Source: an uncultured Clostridia bacterium (GTDB taxonomy: Bacteria; Bacillota; Clostridia; Oscillospirales; CAG-272). Taken from it: a DNA stretch of 64,000 bases. This document shows, in pieces, positions 9,151 through 19,945 of the stretch. Positions within the stretch are counted from its first letter, which is position 1, and every line of letters starts with the position of its first letter. Under the pieces are notes generated by a model, which saw only the letters and a list, made by a program, of their open reading frames with translations, was not told the DNA's origin and ran no database searches. Location: the NCBI GenBank assembly GCA_944381075.1, contig CALWJT010000033.1, positions 1 through 64,000 of the forward strand. The letters run 5' to 3'. The position numbers were made by a program, and so were the translations under genes.

Positions 9151-10044
9151 TTAATTTACAGGATGCAGGCCCGCCTCCTTCAGCCTATCCCGCAGAGCCT
9201 TCCGTTTCCCCTCGTCAAGCGCCACAAGCGGCAGCCGCATCTGTGGTGTACAGTATCCGAGCATCGCCATGGCTTCCTTTACCGGAATTGGATTGACATC
9301 CGAGAAAAGCGCCGAGATAAGCGGGATAAGGCCGCACTGCATGCGCGCGCTCTCCTTCACGTCCCCCTCGAAGAAAAGCCGGCACATCCGCTCGGTCTCG
9401 GCAGGCAGAACATTGGAAAGCACGGAGATCACGCCCGAAGCGCCGAGGGCGAGCATCGGGACCGTCTGGTCGTCGTTCCCGCTGTAAAGCGCGAGCTTGT
9501 CTCCGACCAGCGACACCGTCTCGGCGATTTTGGAAAAATTCCCGCCCGCCTCCTTGATGCCCGCGATATTCGGATGATCCGCAAGCGCGGCATACGTGGA
9601 CGGCTCGATATTTACCCCCGTGCGGGACGGGACGTTATAGAGGATCAGCGGCTTTTCCGCCGAATCCGCGATTTCCGTATACATGCGGACAAGCCCCTTC
9701 TGCGAGGTTTTGTTATAATACGGCGTGACGACAAGAAGCGCGTCCGCGCCGACGCGGCAGCACTCCCTCGAAAGCTCAATGGCATGCGCCGTATTGTTGC
9801 TTCCCGCACCGGCGATGACCGGCACACGTCCCGATACACGCCGCACCGCAAAGGCGACGGTGTCGATCTGCTCCCGTTCCGTCATGGTCGAAGCCTCGCC
9901 CGTCGTCCCACAGACGACAAGCGCGGAGATCCCGGCGTCAAGCTGAAAATCGAGAATGGCGCCGAACGCCTCGTAGTCCACCGCCCCGTCTCGGAACGGC
10001 GTGATAAGCGCGGTCGCCGCCCCTCTGAAAATTTCCTTTTTCAT
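9151..10044 (-). CDS. dapA: 4-hydroxy-tetrahydrodipicolinate synthase
   Basis: Condenses pyruvate with aspartate semialdehyde, the branch-point reaction to DAP, lysine and dipicolinate. It is a TIM-barrel aldolase with the Schiff-base lysine in AGIKEAGG, the catalytic Tyr in TPYYNKTSQKG, and CGTTGEAST near the N-terminus. Length (297 aa) is normal. ATG 10044 is preceded by AAAGGAGGG. It is the first gene behind the lysine riboswitch, so its transcription should fall when lysine is plentiful. Confidence 0.96.
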   Translation of the reverse strand: MKKEIFRGAATALITPFRDGAVDYEAFGAILDFQLDAGISALVVCGTTGEASTMTEREQIDTVAFAVRRVSGRVPVIAGAGSNNTAHAIELSRECCRVGADALLVVTPYYNKTSQKGLVRMYTEIADSAEKPLILYNVPSRTGVNIEPSTYAALADHPNIAGIKEAGGNFSKIAETVSLVGDKLALYSGNDDQTVPMLALGASGVISVLSNVLPAETERMCRLFFEGDVKESARMQCGLIPLISALFSDVNPIPVKEAMAMLGYCTPQMRLPLVALDEGKRKALRDRLKEAGLHPVN

Positions 10045-10122
10045 ATACTATGCCCTCCTTTATCCGATTCCGATGTTATCCTATGCAGGTTCAGGAAATG
10101 CGCGAGAAAATCTTTTCTTTCC

Positions 10123-10154
10123 AAAAAAATAAGCCGATAAACCAAGTTATCAGC
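10123..10154 (-). terminator. Expression-platform terminator of the lysine riboswitch
   Basis: On the minus strand an 8-bp stem (arms about 10147-10154 and 10133-10140) is followed by TTATTTTTTT (10123-10132). It lies between the aptamer and dapA, the standard place for lysine-dependent transcription termination. Confidence 0.85.
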
Positions 10155-10196
10155 CATCGAAAACGCATCCGCGAAGCCATTTCGCGCCGCAATCCC

Positions 10197-10357
10197 GATA
10201 GCTCTCCGCCAAAACGACAGTCGGACAGATCTTATCTGCCAAACCAAGCGGTGCGCCACCGTCCGCGCACGCTTTCGGCAGCGGCCCCTTTCCCTCCCCC
10301 GCCGGATGACGATCTCCTTATCCGAGGAAGCTACTCTTTGCGCGCTGCGCCTCTATC
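10197..10357 (-). promoter_or_regulatory. Lysine riboswitch (L-box) aptamer
   Basis: Read on the minus strand the element opens with GATAGAGGCGC (10347-10357), continues with AAAGAGTAGC, and closes with GGAGAGCTATC (10197-10207), so GATAG and CTATC form helix P1. These are the conserved L-box core sequences. The internal CCGCTGCCGAAAGC and TGGCAGATAAGATCTGTCC segments match the expected helices. It lies 34 nt after the promoter and before a terminator stem. Lysine binding is expected to favour termination ahead of dapA. Confidence 0.93.
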
Positions 10358-10390
10358 TTGAGTTGCTTTTATCATAGGTATATTGTGGCC

Positions 10391-10419
10391 ATTTTATCAC
10401 ATCGTATCGCCGCTGTCAA
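10391..10419 (-). promoter_or_regulatory. Promoter of the lysine operon
   Basis: TTGACA (10414-10419) and TAAAAT (10391-10396) are separated by 17 nt on the minus strand, placing the start about 25 nt before the L-box. Confidence 0.85.
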
Positions 10420-10713
10420 GCATACCCGATAAAATTCTTTGAAAAATATACAGGATCCGCTGCCTCTCCTGCACGCAGAAAAGAGTCCCATCTTCTATTT
10501 TATGAAGGAAGAAGCGCTGTCCGCGGCATAAGCTCCGCCTTTTCCCAATGCCGCCCTGCCGGAGAGAACAAAGGCCGCCTCTCTCCGGAGACAGCCGAAA
10601 TGTTTCTCTGTTATTTTTTACGGCATCGCACAGCAGAATGCACAAATTTATTCCGAAATAGGAAGAAAAGTATGTTTTATTTCTATGAAATTGCGCCGAT
10701 TTGAAAAAAGCTA
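10420..10713. other. Spacer between the lysine and arginine promoters
   Basis: I see no gene in this stretch. It holds one imperfect hairpin (about 10558-10588), becomes AT-rich toward 10700, and contains no further recognisable promoter or riboswitch. Confidence 0.5.
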
Positions 10714-10742
10714 TTGAATTTTTATTCATTTTAATGTATAAT
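10714..10742 (+). promoter_or_regulatory. argG promoter with overlapping ARG box
   Basis: TTGAAT (10714-10719) and TATAAT (10737-10742) are spaced by 17 nt. The palindrome TGAATTTTTATTCA (10715-10728) is a perfect ArgR/AhrC ARG box covering the -35 element, and TGTATAATTATGCA beside it resembles a second, weaker box over the -10. ArgR bound with arginine would block this promoter. No argR gene lies in the window. Confidence 0.9.
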
Positions 10743-10782
10743 TATGCAAAATTAAATTTGCTCATACAAAGGAGATCCCATC

Positions 10783-12015
<1,233 letters not shown>

Positions 12016-12035
12016 ACAGTAAAGGAAGATTCGAT

Positions 12036-13427
12036 ATGGAAAAAATGTGGGCGGGACGCGCGTCCGGCAAGCTCGACCGCGCGGCGGACGACTTCAATTC
12101 CTCCATTCGCTTTGACAAAAGAATGGCAAAGCAAGATATCCGCGGCTCGATGGCGCACGCGGCGATGCTCGCCGCCTGCGGCATCCTCTCGGAGGCGGAT
12201 GCCGACGCCATCCTGAAGGGCTTGGAGGGGATCCTTGCCGATCTTGACGCCGGCGCTCTGGAAATCGATCCCGGCGCGGAGGATATCCATATGTTTGTCG
12301 AGGCGGAGCTGACACGCCGTATCGGCGAGGTCGGCAAGCGCCTGCATACCGCGCGCTCCCGCAACGACCAGGTAGCGACCGACCTGCGCCTTTACCTACG
12401 GGAGGAAACGGAAGCCGTCATAAAATCCCTGAAGGCCCTCATCCGCGCCATCCATGACAAGGCGGTGGAAAATACCGACGCGATTCTGCCGGGCTATACA
12501 CATCTCCAGCGCGCACAGCCCGTCACCTTTGCTCATCATCTGCTCGCATACGCCATGATGTTCATCCGCGACGCGGGAAGGCTCGCCGACGCCGCGCGCC
12601 GGATGAACCGTTCTCCGCTCGGCTCCTGCGCGCTCGCAGGGACCACCTATCCCATCGACCGCCGGATGACGGCGGCGGCGCTCGGGTTCGACGGCGTCAC
12701 GTACAACAGCATGGACGGCGTATCCGACCGCGATTTCTGCGTCGAGCTGCTGTCCGCCCTCTCGATTCTCATGATGCACCTCTCCCGCCTTTCCGAGGAG
12801 ATCATCCTCTGGAGCTCGTGGGAGTTCGGATTTGTGGAGCTCGACGACGCCTACACGACCGGATCCTCCATTATGCCGCAGAAGAAAAATTCCGATATGG
12901 CGGAGCTTGTCCGCGGCAAAACAGGACGCGTATACGGCGACCTTATCGGCACACTCACGATGCTCAAGGGCCTCCCTCTCGCCTATAACAAGGATATGCA
13001 GGAGGACAAGGAGGCTGTCTTCGACGGCTTTGACACCGTAAAGGCCTGCCTTTGCGTTTTTGCTCCCATGCTCTCCACCATGCGGGTCAAAAAGGATGTG
13101 ATGCGTGAGGCGGCGGGGCGTGGCTTCATCGGCGCCACCGACCTTGCGGATTACCTGACGAAAAAAGGGATGCCCTTCCGCACCGCCTACAAAATCACAG
13201 GAGAGATCGTCGCGGAGTGTATTCGGTGCGGAAAAACGCTCGAAACGCTCCCGCTTGCGGCCTATAAGGCGCACAGCGACCTGTTTGAAGAGGATTTATA
13301 CGGGGAGATCGCGCTTGAGACGTGCGTGAAAAAACGGATCTCCGAGGGCGGCACCGGACCGGACTCCGTCGCGGCGCAGCTTCGGTATGTCGCAGGATTT
13401 CTTAGCGGAACGGAGGCGGCGGTATGA
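12036..13427 (+). CDS. argH: Argininosuccinate lyase
   Basis: Splits argininosuccinate into arginine and fumarate. The fumarase/aspartase superfamily signature GSSIMPQKKNSD is present near residue 280, with the catalytic-loop serine in it, and TARSRNDQVATD earlier. Length (463 aa) is normal. Its stop overlaps argC by 4 nt (ATGA), implying translational coupling. Confidence 0.97.
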   Translation: MEKMWAGRASGKLDRAADDFNSSIRFDKRMAKQDIRGSMAHAAMLAACGILSEADADAILKGLEGILADLDAGALEIDPGAEDIHMFVEAELTRRIGEVGKRLHTARSRNDQVATDLRLYLREETEAVIKSLKALIRAIHDKAVENTDAILPGYTHLQRAQPVTFAHHLLAYAMMFIRDAGRLADAARRMNRSPLGSCALAGTTYPIDRRMTAAALGFDGVTYNSMDGVSDRDFCVELLSALSILMMHLSRLSEEIILWSSWEFGFVELDDAYTTGSSIMPQKKNSDMAELVRGKTGRVYGDLIGTLTMLKGLPLAYNKDMQEDKEAVFDGFDTVKACLCVFAPMLSTMRVKKDVMREAAGRGFIGATDLADYLTKKGMPFRTAYKITGEIVAECIRCGKTLETLPLAAYKAHSDLFEEDLYGEIALETCVKKRISEGGTGPDSVAAQLRYVAGFLSGTEAAV

Positions 13428-14350
13428 AGCGGGTCTTCATCGACGGCAGCGCCGGCACGACGGGACTGCGCATCCGGGAGCGGCTCGCAGGCAGAAACGA
13501 TATTTCTCTTCTCGCGCTTCCGGAGGACCGCCGCAAGGACGAAAAAGCGCGGCGGGAGGCCATAAACAGCGCCGATATCGTCTTTCTCTGCCTGCCGGAT
13601 GACGCGGCGCGCGAGGCGCTCGCCATGGTCGAAGCCCCCGCCGTCATCATCATCGACGCATCCAGCGCACACCGAACGGCTCCGGAATTTGCCTATGGGT
13701 TTCCGGAGCTTTCCGCAGAATTTGAGGAAAGAATCCGGCATGCGACAAAGATTTCCGTGCCCGGCTGCCATGCAAGCGGCTTCATCGCGCTTGTCCATCC
13801 GCTTGTCAGGTGCGGACTTCTTCCCTCTTCGGCGCGGCTCACCTGCCATTCCGTGACCGGATACAGCGGCGGCGGGAAAAAAATGATTGCGGAATACGAG
13901 GCGGCAGGCCCAAGTCCGCTGCTCCTTGCGCCGCGGCAGTACGGGCTCACGCAGGAGCACAAGCATCTCCGCGAAATGAAGGCGGTAACGGGGCTTGAGA
14001 CAGCGCCTGTCTTCTGTCCGATCGTATCGAATTTTTACAGCGGGATGGTCGTGACGGTCCCGCTCTTCCGAGAAGAGATCGCAGGGAATGCCGCGGATAT
14101 CCGAAAAATTTATCAGCAGCTCTACACCGGCCCCATCGTTCGGTACAGAGAAGCGCCGGACGAGGGGGGATTTCTCTCTGCGGCGGCACTTTCGGGCCGG
14201 GATGGAATGGAGATTTCCGTGCTCGGGAACGATGAACGCATCCTGCTTGCCGCAAGATACGATAACCTTGGCAAAGGCGCCTCGGGCGCCGCTGTGGAAT
14301 GTCTGAACCTCGTCATGGGCGCTGATAAAACGACAGGGCTTCTCCTGTAA
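13424..14350 (+). CDS. argC: N-acetyl-gamma-glutamyl-phosphate reductase (short, type 2)
   Basis: Reduces N-acetylglutamyl phosphate to the semialdehyde. At 308 residues it belongs to the shorter type 2 ArgC group, distinct from the ~345-residue type 1. The N-terminal nucleotide motif is DGSAGTTGLR, the catalytic Cys is in VPGCHASGF, and HRTAPEFAYGFPEL is a type 2 signature. It overlaps argH by 4 nt. A 212-nt gap with a weak hairpin follows before argJ. Confidence 0.93.
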   Translation: MKRVFIDGSAGTTGLRIRERLAGRNDISLLALPEDRRKDEKARREAINSADIVFLCLPDDAAREALAMVEAPAVIIIDASSAHRTAPEFAYGFPELSAEFEERIRHATKISVPGCHASGFIALVHPLVRCGLLPSSARLTCHSVTGYSGGGKKMIAEYEAAGPSPLLLAPRQYGLTQEHKHLREMKAVTGLETAPVFCPIVSNFYSGMVVTVPLFREEIAGNAADIRKIYQQLYTGPIVRYREAPDEGGFLSAAALSGRDGMEISVLGNDERILLAARYDNLGKGASGAAVECLNLVMGADKTTGLLL

Positions 14351-14562
14351 TCCAAAGAAGAAAATTCCCGTCGCCGCGTCGGCGGGGTCTTTCTGCACTT
14401 GTCGGAGACAAGATTCCCCACAAACACCAAGGTCAGCTTTTTTGGCCCCCTGCTCCGTCCTATGACAGGGCAAGGCGCCATCGGACCTCCAAAAACGCCG
14501 CGAATATGCGGTAATCTATATAAAAGGAAAGCCGGAGCATACCGGCAATCGGAGCAAGTCAT
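14351..14562 (+). other. argC-argJ gap with a weak terminator-like hairpin
   Basis: A stem at about 14367-14387 is followed by TCTTTCTG, a possible partial terminator inside the operon. The rest shows no gene, no clear ARG box and no convincing promoter. GGAG precedes the argJ start. It may tune expression of the distal half of the operon. Confidence 0.4.
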
Positions 14563-15774
14563 ATGAAAACAGTTTCTGGCGGCGTCTGCGCCGCAAAGGG
14601 CTTTACGGCAAACGGAATCCACTGCGGGATCCGCAAAAATAAGCAGAAAAAGGACCTCTCTCTCATCGTCAGCGAGCGTCGGGCTCACGCGGCGGCGGTC
14701 TATACCACCAACCTTGTCAAGGGCGCGCCCCTTACCGTGACCAAGTCCCATCTTGCCGACGGATTCGCACAGGCGGTCATCTGCAACAGCGGGAACGCCA
14801 ACACCTGCAACGCGAACGGCGTCGAGGTCGCAGAGGCGGTATGCACACTTGTGGAAAAGGAAACCGGCATCCCCGCCTGCGACGTCATCGTCGCCTCGAC
14901 CGGCGTCATCGGACAGCCGCTCGACATCACGCCGATAAAAGACGGCATGGCAGCGCTTGCCGCGGGGCTCGGAAACGGCAGCGCCGATGCCGCCGAGGGC
15001 ATCATGACGACCGACACCGTCAAAAAGGAGATCGCCGTCTCCTTTGAGATCGGCGGCAAAACCTGTACCGTCGGCGGCATCGCCAAGGGTTCCGGCATGA
15101 TCCATCCGAACATGGCGACGATGCTCGTCTTTCTCACAACGGACGCCGCCATTTCCGCAGAAATGCTGAAAAAGGCGCTCTCGACCGATATCCAGAGCAC
15201 CTTTCACATGGTCAGCGTGGACGGAGACACCTCCACCAACGACATGGTCGCCATCCTTGCGAACGGCATGGCGGAAAATCCGGAGATCGTCTCGGACGGC
15301 GAGGATTTTCAGATTTTTATGAAGGCACTCAACACCGTAACGGTATATCTTTGCCGCAAAATCGCCGGTGACGGCGAGGGTGCGACAAAGCTGCTCGAAT
15401 GCCGCGTGACCGGCGCGATATCGGATACGGCGGCAAAAACGGCGGCGAAAAGCGTCATCTGCTCGTCCCTTGTCAAGGCGGCGATGTTCGGCGCAGACGC
15501 CAACTGGGGACGCATCCTTTGCGCGCTCGGCTACAGCGGCGCGGACATCGACCCCAATCATGTCAAGGTATCCTTCCGTTCCGCCGCGGGAGAGGTCGTC
15601 GTATGCGAGGGGGGAGCCGGCGTCATTTTTTCCGAAGAAAAGGCAAAAGAGGTCCTTACGGAAAAGGAAATCGAGATCCTCATCGATCTTGGAAGCGGGA
15701 CCGGCGCCGCTACTGCATGGGGCTGCGACCTCAGCTACGACTATGTAAAAATCAACGGCGACTACCGCACATAA
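14563..15774 (+). CDS. argJ: Glutamate N-acetyltransferase / amino-acid acetyltransferase
   Basis: Transfers acetyl from N-acetylornithine to glutamate, recycling the acetyl group; many family members also use acetyl-CoA. The precursor self-cleaves before the Thr in GSGMIHPNMATML, giving alpha and beta chains. GNANTCNANG and DGDTSTNDM are further family motifs. Length (403 aa) is normal. No separate argA or argE is present, consistent with the cyclic pathway. Confidence 0.96.
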   Translation: MKTVSGGVCAAKGFTANGIHCGIRKNKQKKDLSLIVSERRAHAAAVYTTNLVKGAPLTVTKSHLADGFAQAVICNSGNANTCNANGVEVAEAVCTLVEKETGIPACDVIVASTGVIGQPLDITPIKDGMAALAAGLGNGSADAAEGIMTTDTVKKEIAVSFEIGGKTCTVGGIAKGSGMIHPNMATMLVFLTTDAAISAEMLKKALSTDIQSTFHMVSVDGDTSTNDMVAILANGMAENPEIVSDGEDFQIFMKALNTVTVYLCRKIAGDGEGATKLLECRVTGAISDTAAKTAAKSVICSSLVKAAMFGADANWGRILCALGYSGADIDPNHVKVSFRSAAGEVVVCEGGAGVIFSEEKAKEVLTEKEIEILIDLGSGTGAATAWGCDLSYDYVKINGDYRT

Positions 15775-15784
15775 AGGAGACACA

Positions 15785-16660
15785 ATGGCACCCAATCTCA
15801 CCAATTCCCAGCGCGCTGAAATTCTGACGCAGGCGCTGCCTTACATCAAAAAATACAATGGAAAGATCGTTGTCGTCAAATACGGCGGGAACGCGATGAC
15901 AAGCGAGGATCTAAAGCAGCAGGTCATGGACGACATCGTGCTCATGTCCCTTATCGGCGTCAAGATCGTCCTCGTACACGGAGGCGGGCCCGAAATCACG
16001 GAAATGCTGGCGAAAACCGGCAAAAAATCCGAATTTGTCGACGGCCTGCGCGTCACAGACCGCGAGACCGTGGAGATCGTCCAAATGGTCCTCGCCGGAA
16101 AAATCAATAAAAGCCTCGTCAACCTGCTCGAAATGAAGGGCGGCAAAGCGATGGGACTCTCCGGCATCGACGGACATATGATCGAAGCCGAGGTCAAGGA
16201 CGAGCGGCTCGGCTTCGTCGGAAAAATCACGGGGGTCAACGTGGAGCCTGTCACCGACCTTCTGGAAAAGGGATATATCCCTGTCATTTCCACCGTAGGC
16301 TGCGACAGGGCCGGAAATGTTTACAACATCAACGCCGATACGGCGGCAGCGCAGATCGCCGGCGCAATGAAAGCGGAAAGCCTCATCGCCATGACGGATA
16401 TCGCCGGCATCCTGCGGGACAAAAACGACGCCGCCACCCTGATCCCTCTGATCGATATCGAGGATGCGGAAACGCTTTTCCGCGAGGGCGTCATCTCCGG
16501 CGGCATGATCCCCAAGGTGGAATGCAGCATCGACGCCATCCGCCGCGGCGTGAAAAAGGTCATCATCATGGACGGAAGGGTTCCGCACGCGATTTTGATC
16601 GAGACGCTCACCGATGAGGGCGCGGGCACCATGGTCGTCGCAGACAAAAGCGCCGTCTGA
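15785..16660 (+). CDS. argB: Acetylglutamate kinase
   Basis: Phosphorylates N-acetylglutamate. It is an amino-acid kinase fold protein with VVKYGGNAM at the N-terminus, VHGGGPEI and the substrate region NINADTAAAQIA. At 291 residues with an N-terminal extension helix it resembles the arginine-inhibited hexameric form (inference). AAAGGAG precedes the start and argJ ends 10 nt upstream. Confidence 0.96.
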   Translation: MAPNLTNSQRAEILTQALPYIKKYNGKIVVVKYGGNAMTSEDLKQQVMDDIVLMSLIGVKIVLVHGGGPEITEMLAKTGKKSEFVDGLRVTDRETVEIVQMVLAGKINKSLVNLLEMKGGKAMGLSGIDGHMIEAEVKDERLGFVGKITGVNVEPVTDLLEKGYIPVISTVGCDRAGNVYNINADTAAAQIAGAMKAESLIAMTDIAGILRDKNDAATLIPLIDIEDAETLFREGVISGGMIPKVECSIDAIRRGVKKVIIMDGRVPHAILIETLTDEGAGTMVVADKSAV

Positions 16661-16684
16661 TTACCGGCGGGAAAGGAGAATACC

Positions 16685-17848
16685 ATGAATATCAAACAGC
16701 TCGATGAAGCTTATATCGCAAACACATACGCGCGCTTTCCGGTTCAGATCGCATCCGGCAGGGGCGCGCTTGCCGTGGACGAGAACGGGAAAGAATACAT
16801 CGACCTCGGCGCGGGCATTGCCGTCAATACGTTCGGCTATGCGGACACGGAATGGGTCGCCGCCGTCACAGAACAGCTTGCAAAATGCCAGCACACGTCC
16901 AATCTTTATTATTCGGAGCCGTGCGCAAGGCTCGCGGAGCTTCTCTGCCGGCGCACCGGCATGAAAAAAGTCTTCTTCGGCAATTCCGGCGCCGAGGCGA
17001 ACGAATGCGCCATCAAGACCGCCAGAAAATACGCCGCCGATAAAAAAGGAAAAGATACCTATACCATCATTACGCTGAAAAACAGCTTCCACGGCCGCAC
17101 CATCACCACGCTTGCCGCAACGGGACAGGATGTTTTCCACAAGGATTTCACGCCGCTGACCGAAGGCTTTGTCTATGCCGAGCCGAACGACCTTGACAGC
17201 GTGCGGGAGCTTGTCAGGAACCACAAAATTGCGGGCATCCTGTTCGAGCCGGTACAGGGTGAGGGCGGCGTCATGCCGCTGGAAAAGGAGTTCGTCACGG
17301 GACTTGCCGAGATCGCGGCGGACAACGACATCCTGCTGATGGCGGACGAGGTTCAGACCGGAAACGGACGCACGGGAAAACTATACGCCTATATGAATTA
17401 TGGAATTACCCCAGACATTGTCACCACTGCCAAGGGACTGGGCGGCGGGCTTCCCATCGGCGCCTGCCTGCTCGGTGAAAAGGTCAAGGATACCCTCACG
17501 CAGGGATCGCACGGCTCCACCTTCGGCGGCAATCCCGCCGTCTGCGCGGGCGCGTACAACATCCTCTCCCGCATAGATGATGCTCTTCTGGAAGAGGTAA
17601 GGGAAAAATCCGCCTGCGTCTTCGACGCGCTTCGCGGCGCGCCCGGCATCCGGAGCGTCACGGGCATGGGTCTTATGATCGGCATCCTGCCGGAAAAGCC
17701 GGCGGGAGAGGTCATCGATCTGTGCCGCGAGGACGGCGTGCTCGTCATCAAGGCAAAGGACAGAGTCCGGCTGCTGCCGCCGCTGAACATACCGAAAGAG
17801 CTGCTCGAAAAAGCAGTCGCCGTCATCAAGGCGGCGTGCGCCCGGTAA
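16685..17848 (+). CDS. argD: Acetylornithine aminotransferase
   Basis: PLP class III aminotransferase making N-acetylornithine. The PLP lysine is in [14 protein letters not shown], the PLP-contacting aspartate in [13 protein letters not shown], and [11 protein letters not shown] is near residue 100. Length (387 aa) is normal. AAAGGAG lies just upstream. In many bacteria ArgD also serves as DapC, but a dedicated DapL is encoded here. Confidence 0.95.
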   Translation: MNIKQLDEAYIANTYARFPVQIASGRGALAVDENGKEYIDLGAGIAVNTFGYADTEWVAAVTEQLAKCQHTSNLYYSEPCARLAELLCRRTGMKKVFFGNSGAEANECAIKTARKYAADKKGKDTYTIITLKNSFHGRTITTLAATGQDVFHKDFTPLTEGFVYAEPNDLDSVRELVRNHKIAGILFEPVQGEGGVMPLEKEFVTGLAEIAADNDILLMADEVQTGNGRTGKLYAYMNYGITPDIVTTAKGLGGGLPIGACLLGEKVKDTLTQGSHGSTFGGNPAVCAGAYNILSRIDDALLEEVREKSACVFDALRGAPGIRSVTGMGLMIGILPEKPAGEVIDLCREDGVLVIKAKDRVRLLPPLNIPKELLEKAVAVIKAACAR

Positions 17849-17870
17849 TGCCGGAGAAGGGAGAACAAAA

Positions 17871-18863
17871 ATGAGCCTACATCTGAAGGGAAAATCTTTC
17901 TTAAAGCTGCTCGACTTCACGCCGGAGGAAATCACGGGACTTCTGGATCTTGCGGCGCAGTTCAAAGCCAAGAAAAAAGCGGGCATCCCTCATGCTCTTT
18001 GCGCGGGGAAAAACATTGCGCTGATTTTTGAAAAGACCAGTACGCGCACGCGGTGCAGCTTCGAGGTAGCGGCGCACGACCTCGGCATGAATACCACCTA
18101 TCTTGATCCCACCGGCTCGCAAATCGGCAAAAAGGAAAGCATTGCCGATACGGCGCGCGTGCTCGGCCGCCTCTACGACGGCATCGAATACCGCGGATAC
18201 GGACAGGAAATCGTAGAGCAGCTCGCCGAATACGCCGGCGTCCCGGTCTGGAACGGGCTGACAAACGAATTCCATCCGACACAGATTTTGGCGGATTTTC
18301 TGACCATTCGCGAGCACTTCGGCCGCCTGCGCGGCACAAAGCTCGTCTACATGGGCGACGCGCGATACAACATGGGCAATTCCCTCATGGTCGGCTGCGC
18401 CAAGATGGGGATGCAGTTCACCGCCTGTGCGCCGCGGACCTATTTCCCCGCTCCGGCGCTTATCGAAACGTGTCAGAGCATTGCAAAGGAAACCGGCGCC
18501 ACCCTGCATTTTTCCGAAGATCCGCTTGCAGCGACAAAAGGCGCTGACGTCATTTACACCGACGTGTGGGTCTCCATGGGAGAGCCGACCGGCGTGTGGC
18601 AGGAACGCATCCGCGATCTTTCGCCCTATCAGGTGAACGCCGCCGTCATGCAAAATGCGGGAGAGGGCGCGGTCTTCATGCACTGTCTGCCCGCCTTCCA
18701 CGACCTGAACACGGCGGTGGGAAAGGAAATGGGAGAAAAATTCGGGCTTTCCTGCATGGAGGTCACCGACGAGGTATTTGAAGGGCCTCAGTCCATCGTA
18801 TTCGACGAGGCGGAAAACCGGATGCACACCATCAAGGCCGTGATGGCGGCAACGCTCCTATAA
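17871..18863 (+). CDS. argF: Ornithine carbamoyltransferase
   Basis: Makes citrulline from ornithine and carbamoyl phosphate. The carbamoyl-phosphate loop is [13 protein letters not shown] and the ornithine/catalytic motif is HCLPAFHD. Length (330 aa) is normal. carA follows after 2 nt, so the enzyme and its carbamoyl-phosphate supply are co-expressed. Confidence 0.96.
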   Translation: MSLHLKGKSFLKLLDFTPEEITGLLDLAAQFKAKKKAGIPHALCAGKNIALIFEKTSTRTRCSFEVAAHDLGMNTTYLDPTGSQIGKKESIADTARVLGRLYDGIEYRGYGQEIVEQLAEYAGVPVWNGLTNEFHPTQILADFLTIREHFGRLRGTKLVYMGDARYNMGNSLMVGCAKMGMQFTACAPRTYFPAPALIETCQSIAKETGATLHFSEDPLAATKGADVIYTDVWVSMGEPTGVWQERIRDLSPYQVNAAVMQNAGEGAVFMHCLPAFHDLNTAVGKEMGEKFGLSCMEVTDEVFEGPQSIVFDEAENRMHTIKAVMAATLL

Positions 18864-18865
18864 AA

Positions 18866-19945
18866 ATGAAAAAGCGTTATTTGATTTTAGAGGACGGCAG
18901 CGTCTTTGAGGGCGCCGCCGTCGGCGCCGACGTCTCCCGCATCGGGGAGCTCGTCTTTACCACAGGCATGTGCGGCTACACCGAAACGCTGACCGACCCG
19001 AGCTATTACGGACAGATTGTCATGCAGACCTTCCCGCTGATCGGGAATTACGGCGTCTCGGAAGAGGATTTCGAGGGCAAATGCGCGGTTTCCGGCTATG
19101 TTGTGCGGGAGCTTTGCGACGCGCCGTCCAATTTCCGCTGTGAATACACGGTGGATGAATTTCTAAGACGGAACGGCGTCCCCGGCATCAGCGGGCTCGA
19201 TACGCGGGCCCTGACAAAGAAAATCCGCGAGCGCGGCGTTATGAATGCCATGATAGCGGATGAGATTCCGGCAGAGCTTTCTCCCATTGCCCGATATCGG
19301 ATCGAGGACGCGCTCTCGCATGTCACGCGCAGAGAGCCGGAGGTTTTCGCGCCGGACGGCTGCACGCGCTTTCGCGTGACGCTCGTCGACTACGGCGCCA
19401 AGGCGAATATTATCCGCGAGCTTTGCAGAAGAGGATGCCTTGTCACGGCAGTTCCCGCGAGCACGAGCGCCGCGGAGCTCCTTGCCGGCGCGCCAGACGG
19501 CGTTATGCTCTCCAACGGGCCCGGCGACCCGGCGGAATACACAGCCGAAATCGCGGCGCTGCGCGGCATCCTCGGCAAAATCCCCGTTTTCGGCATCTGC
19601 CTCGGACATCAGCTTCTGGCGCTCGCCGAAGGCGCCAGAACAGAAAAGCTGAAATACGGGCACCGCGGCGCGAACCAGCCGGTGCGCGACCTTGTGGGTA
19701 CGCGAACCTATATCACAAGCCAGAATCACGGGTATACGGTCGCGGCAGAAAGCATCAGGACCGGCATTTTGCGCTATGTCAACGCCAATGACGGCACCTG
19801 CGAGGGGATCGATTATCCCGCGCTCCATGCCTTTTCGGTGCAGTTCCACCCGGAAGCCTGCGGCGGACCGCATGATACCGGCTTCCTTTTTGACCGATTT
19901 CTCTCGATGATGGAGGAAAGGAGGGAAAGCCATGCCGCTCGATAA
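18866..19945 (+). CDS. carA: Carbamoyl-phosphate synthase small (glutaminase) subunit
   Basis: Releases ammonia from glutamine and channels it to CarB. The class I amidotransferase triad is visible: nucleophile Cys in FGICLGHQLLA and His/Glu in FHPEACGG. The N-terminal CarA domain carries GMCGYTETLTDPSYYGQ. It starts 2 nt after argF with only a weak ribosome site, so it probably depends on translational coupling, and overlaps carB by 14 nt. Placement in the arg operon suggests an arginine-regulated isozyme. Confidence 0.95.
   Translation: MKKRYLILEDGSVFEGAAVGADVSRIGELVFTTGMCGYTETLTDPSYYGQIVMQTFPLIGNYGVSEEDFEGKCAVSGYVVRELCDAPSNFRCEYTVDEFLRRNGVPGISGLDTRALTKKIRERGVMNAMIADEIPAELSPIARYRIEDALSHVTRREPEVFAPDGCTRFRVTLVDYGAKANIIRELCRRGCLVTAVPASTSAAELLAGAPDGVMLSNGPGDPAEYTAEIAALRGILGKIPVFGICLGHQLLALAEGARTEKLKYGHRGANQPVRDLVGTRTYITSQNHGYTVAAESIRTGILRYVNANDGTCEGIDYPALHAFSVQFHPEACGGPHDTGFLFDRFLSMMEERRESHAAR

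Noticed and set aside
14122..15804. Long minus-strand open frame (560 codons) opposite argJ and argC
   Set aside because: It is antisense to confidently identified genes, has no family resemblance and has low-complexity His/Arg/Asp composition typical of antisense frames in GC-rich DNA. The same holds for long frames opposite lysC (3593-5077), lysA/dapL (5647-6927), argG (10762-11916), lepA (30207-31955), EF-G (33410-35119), carB (21651-22769) and the MurE-like gene (53505-55286).
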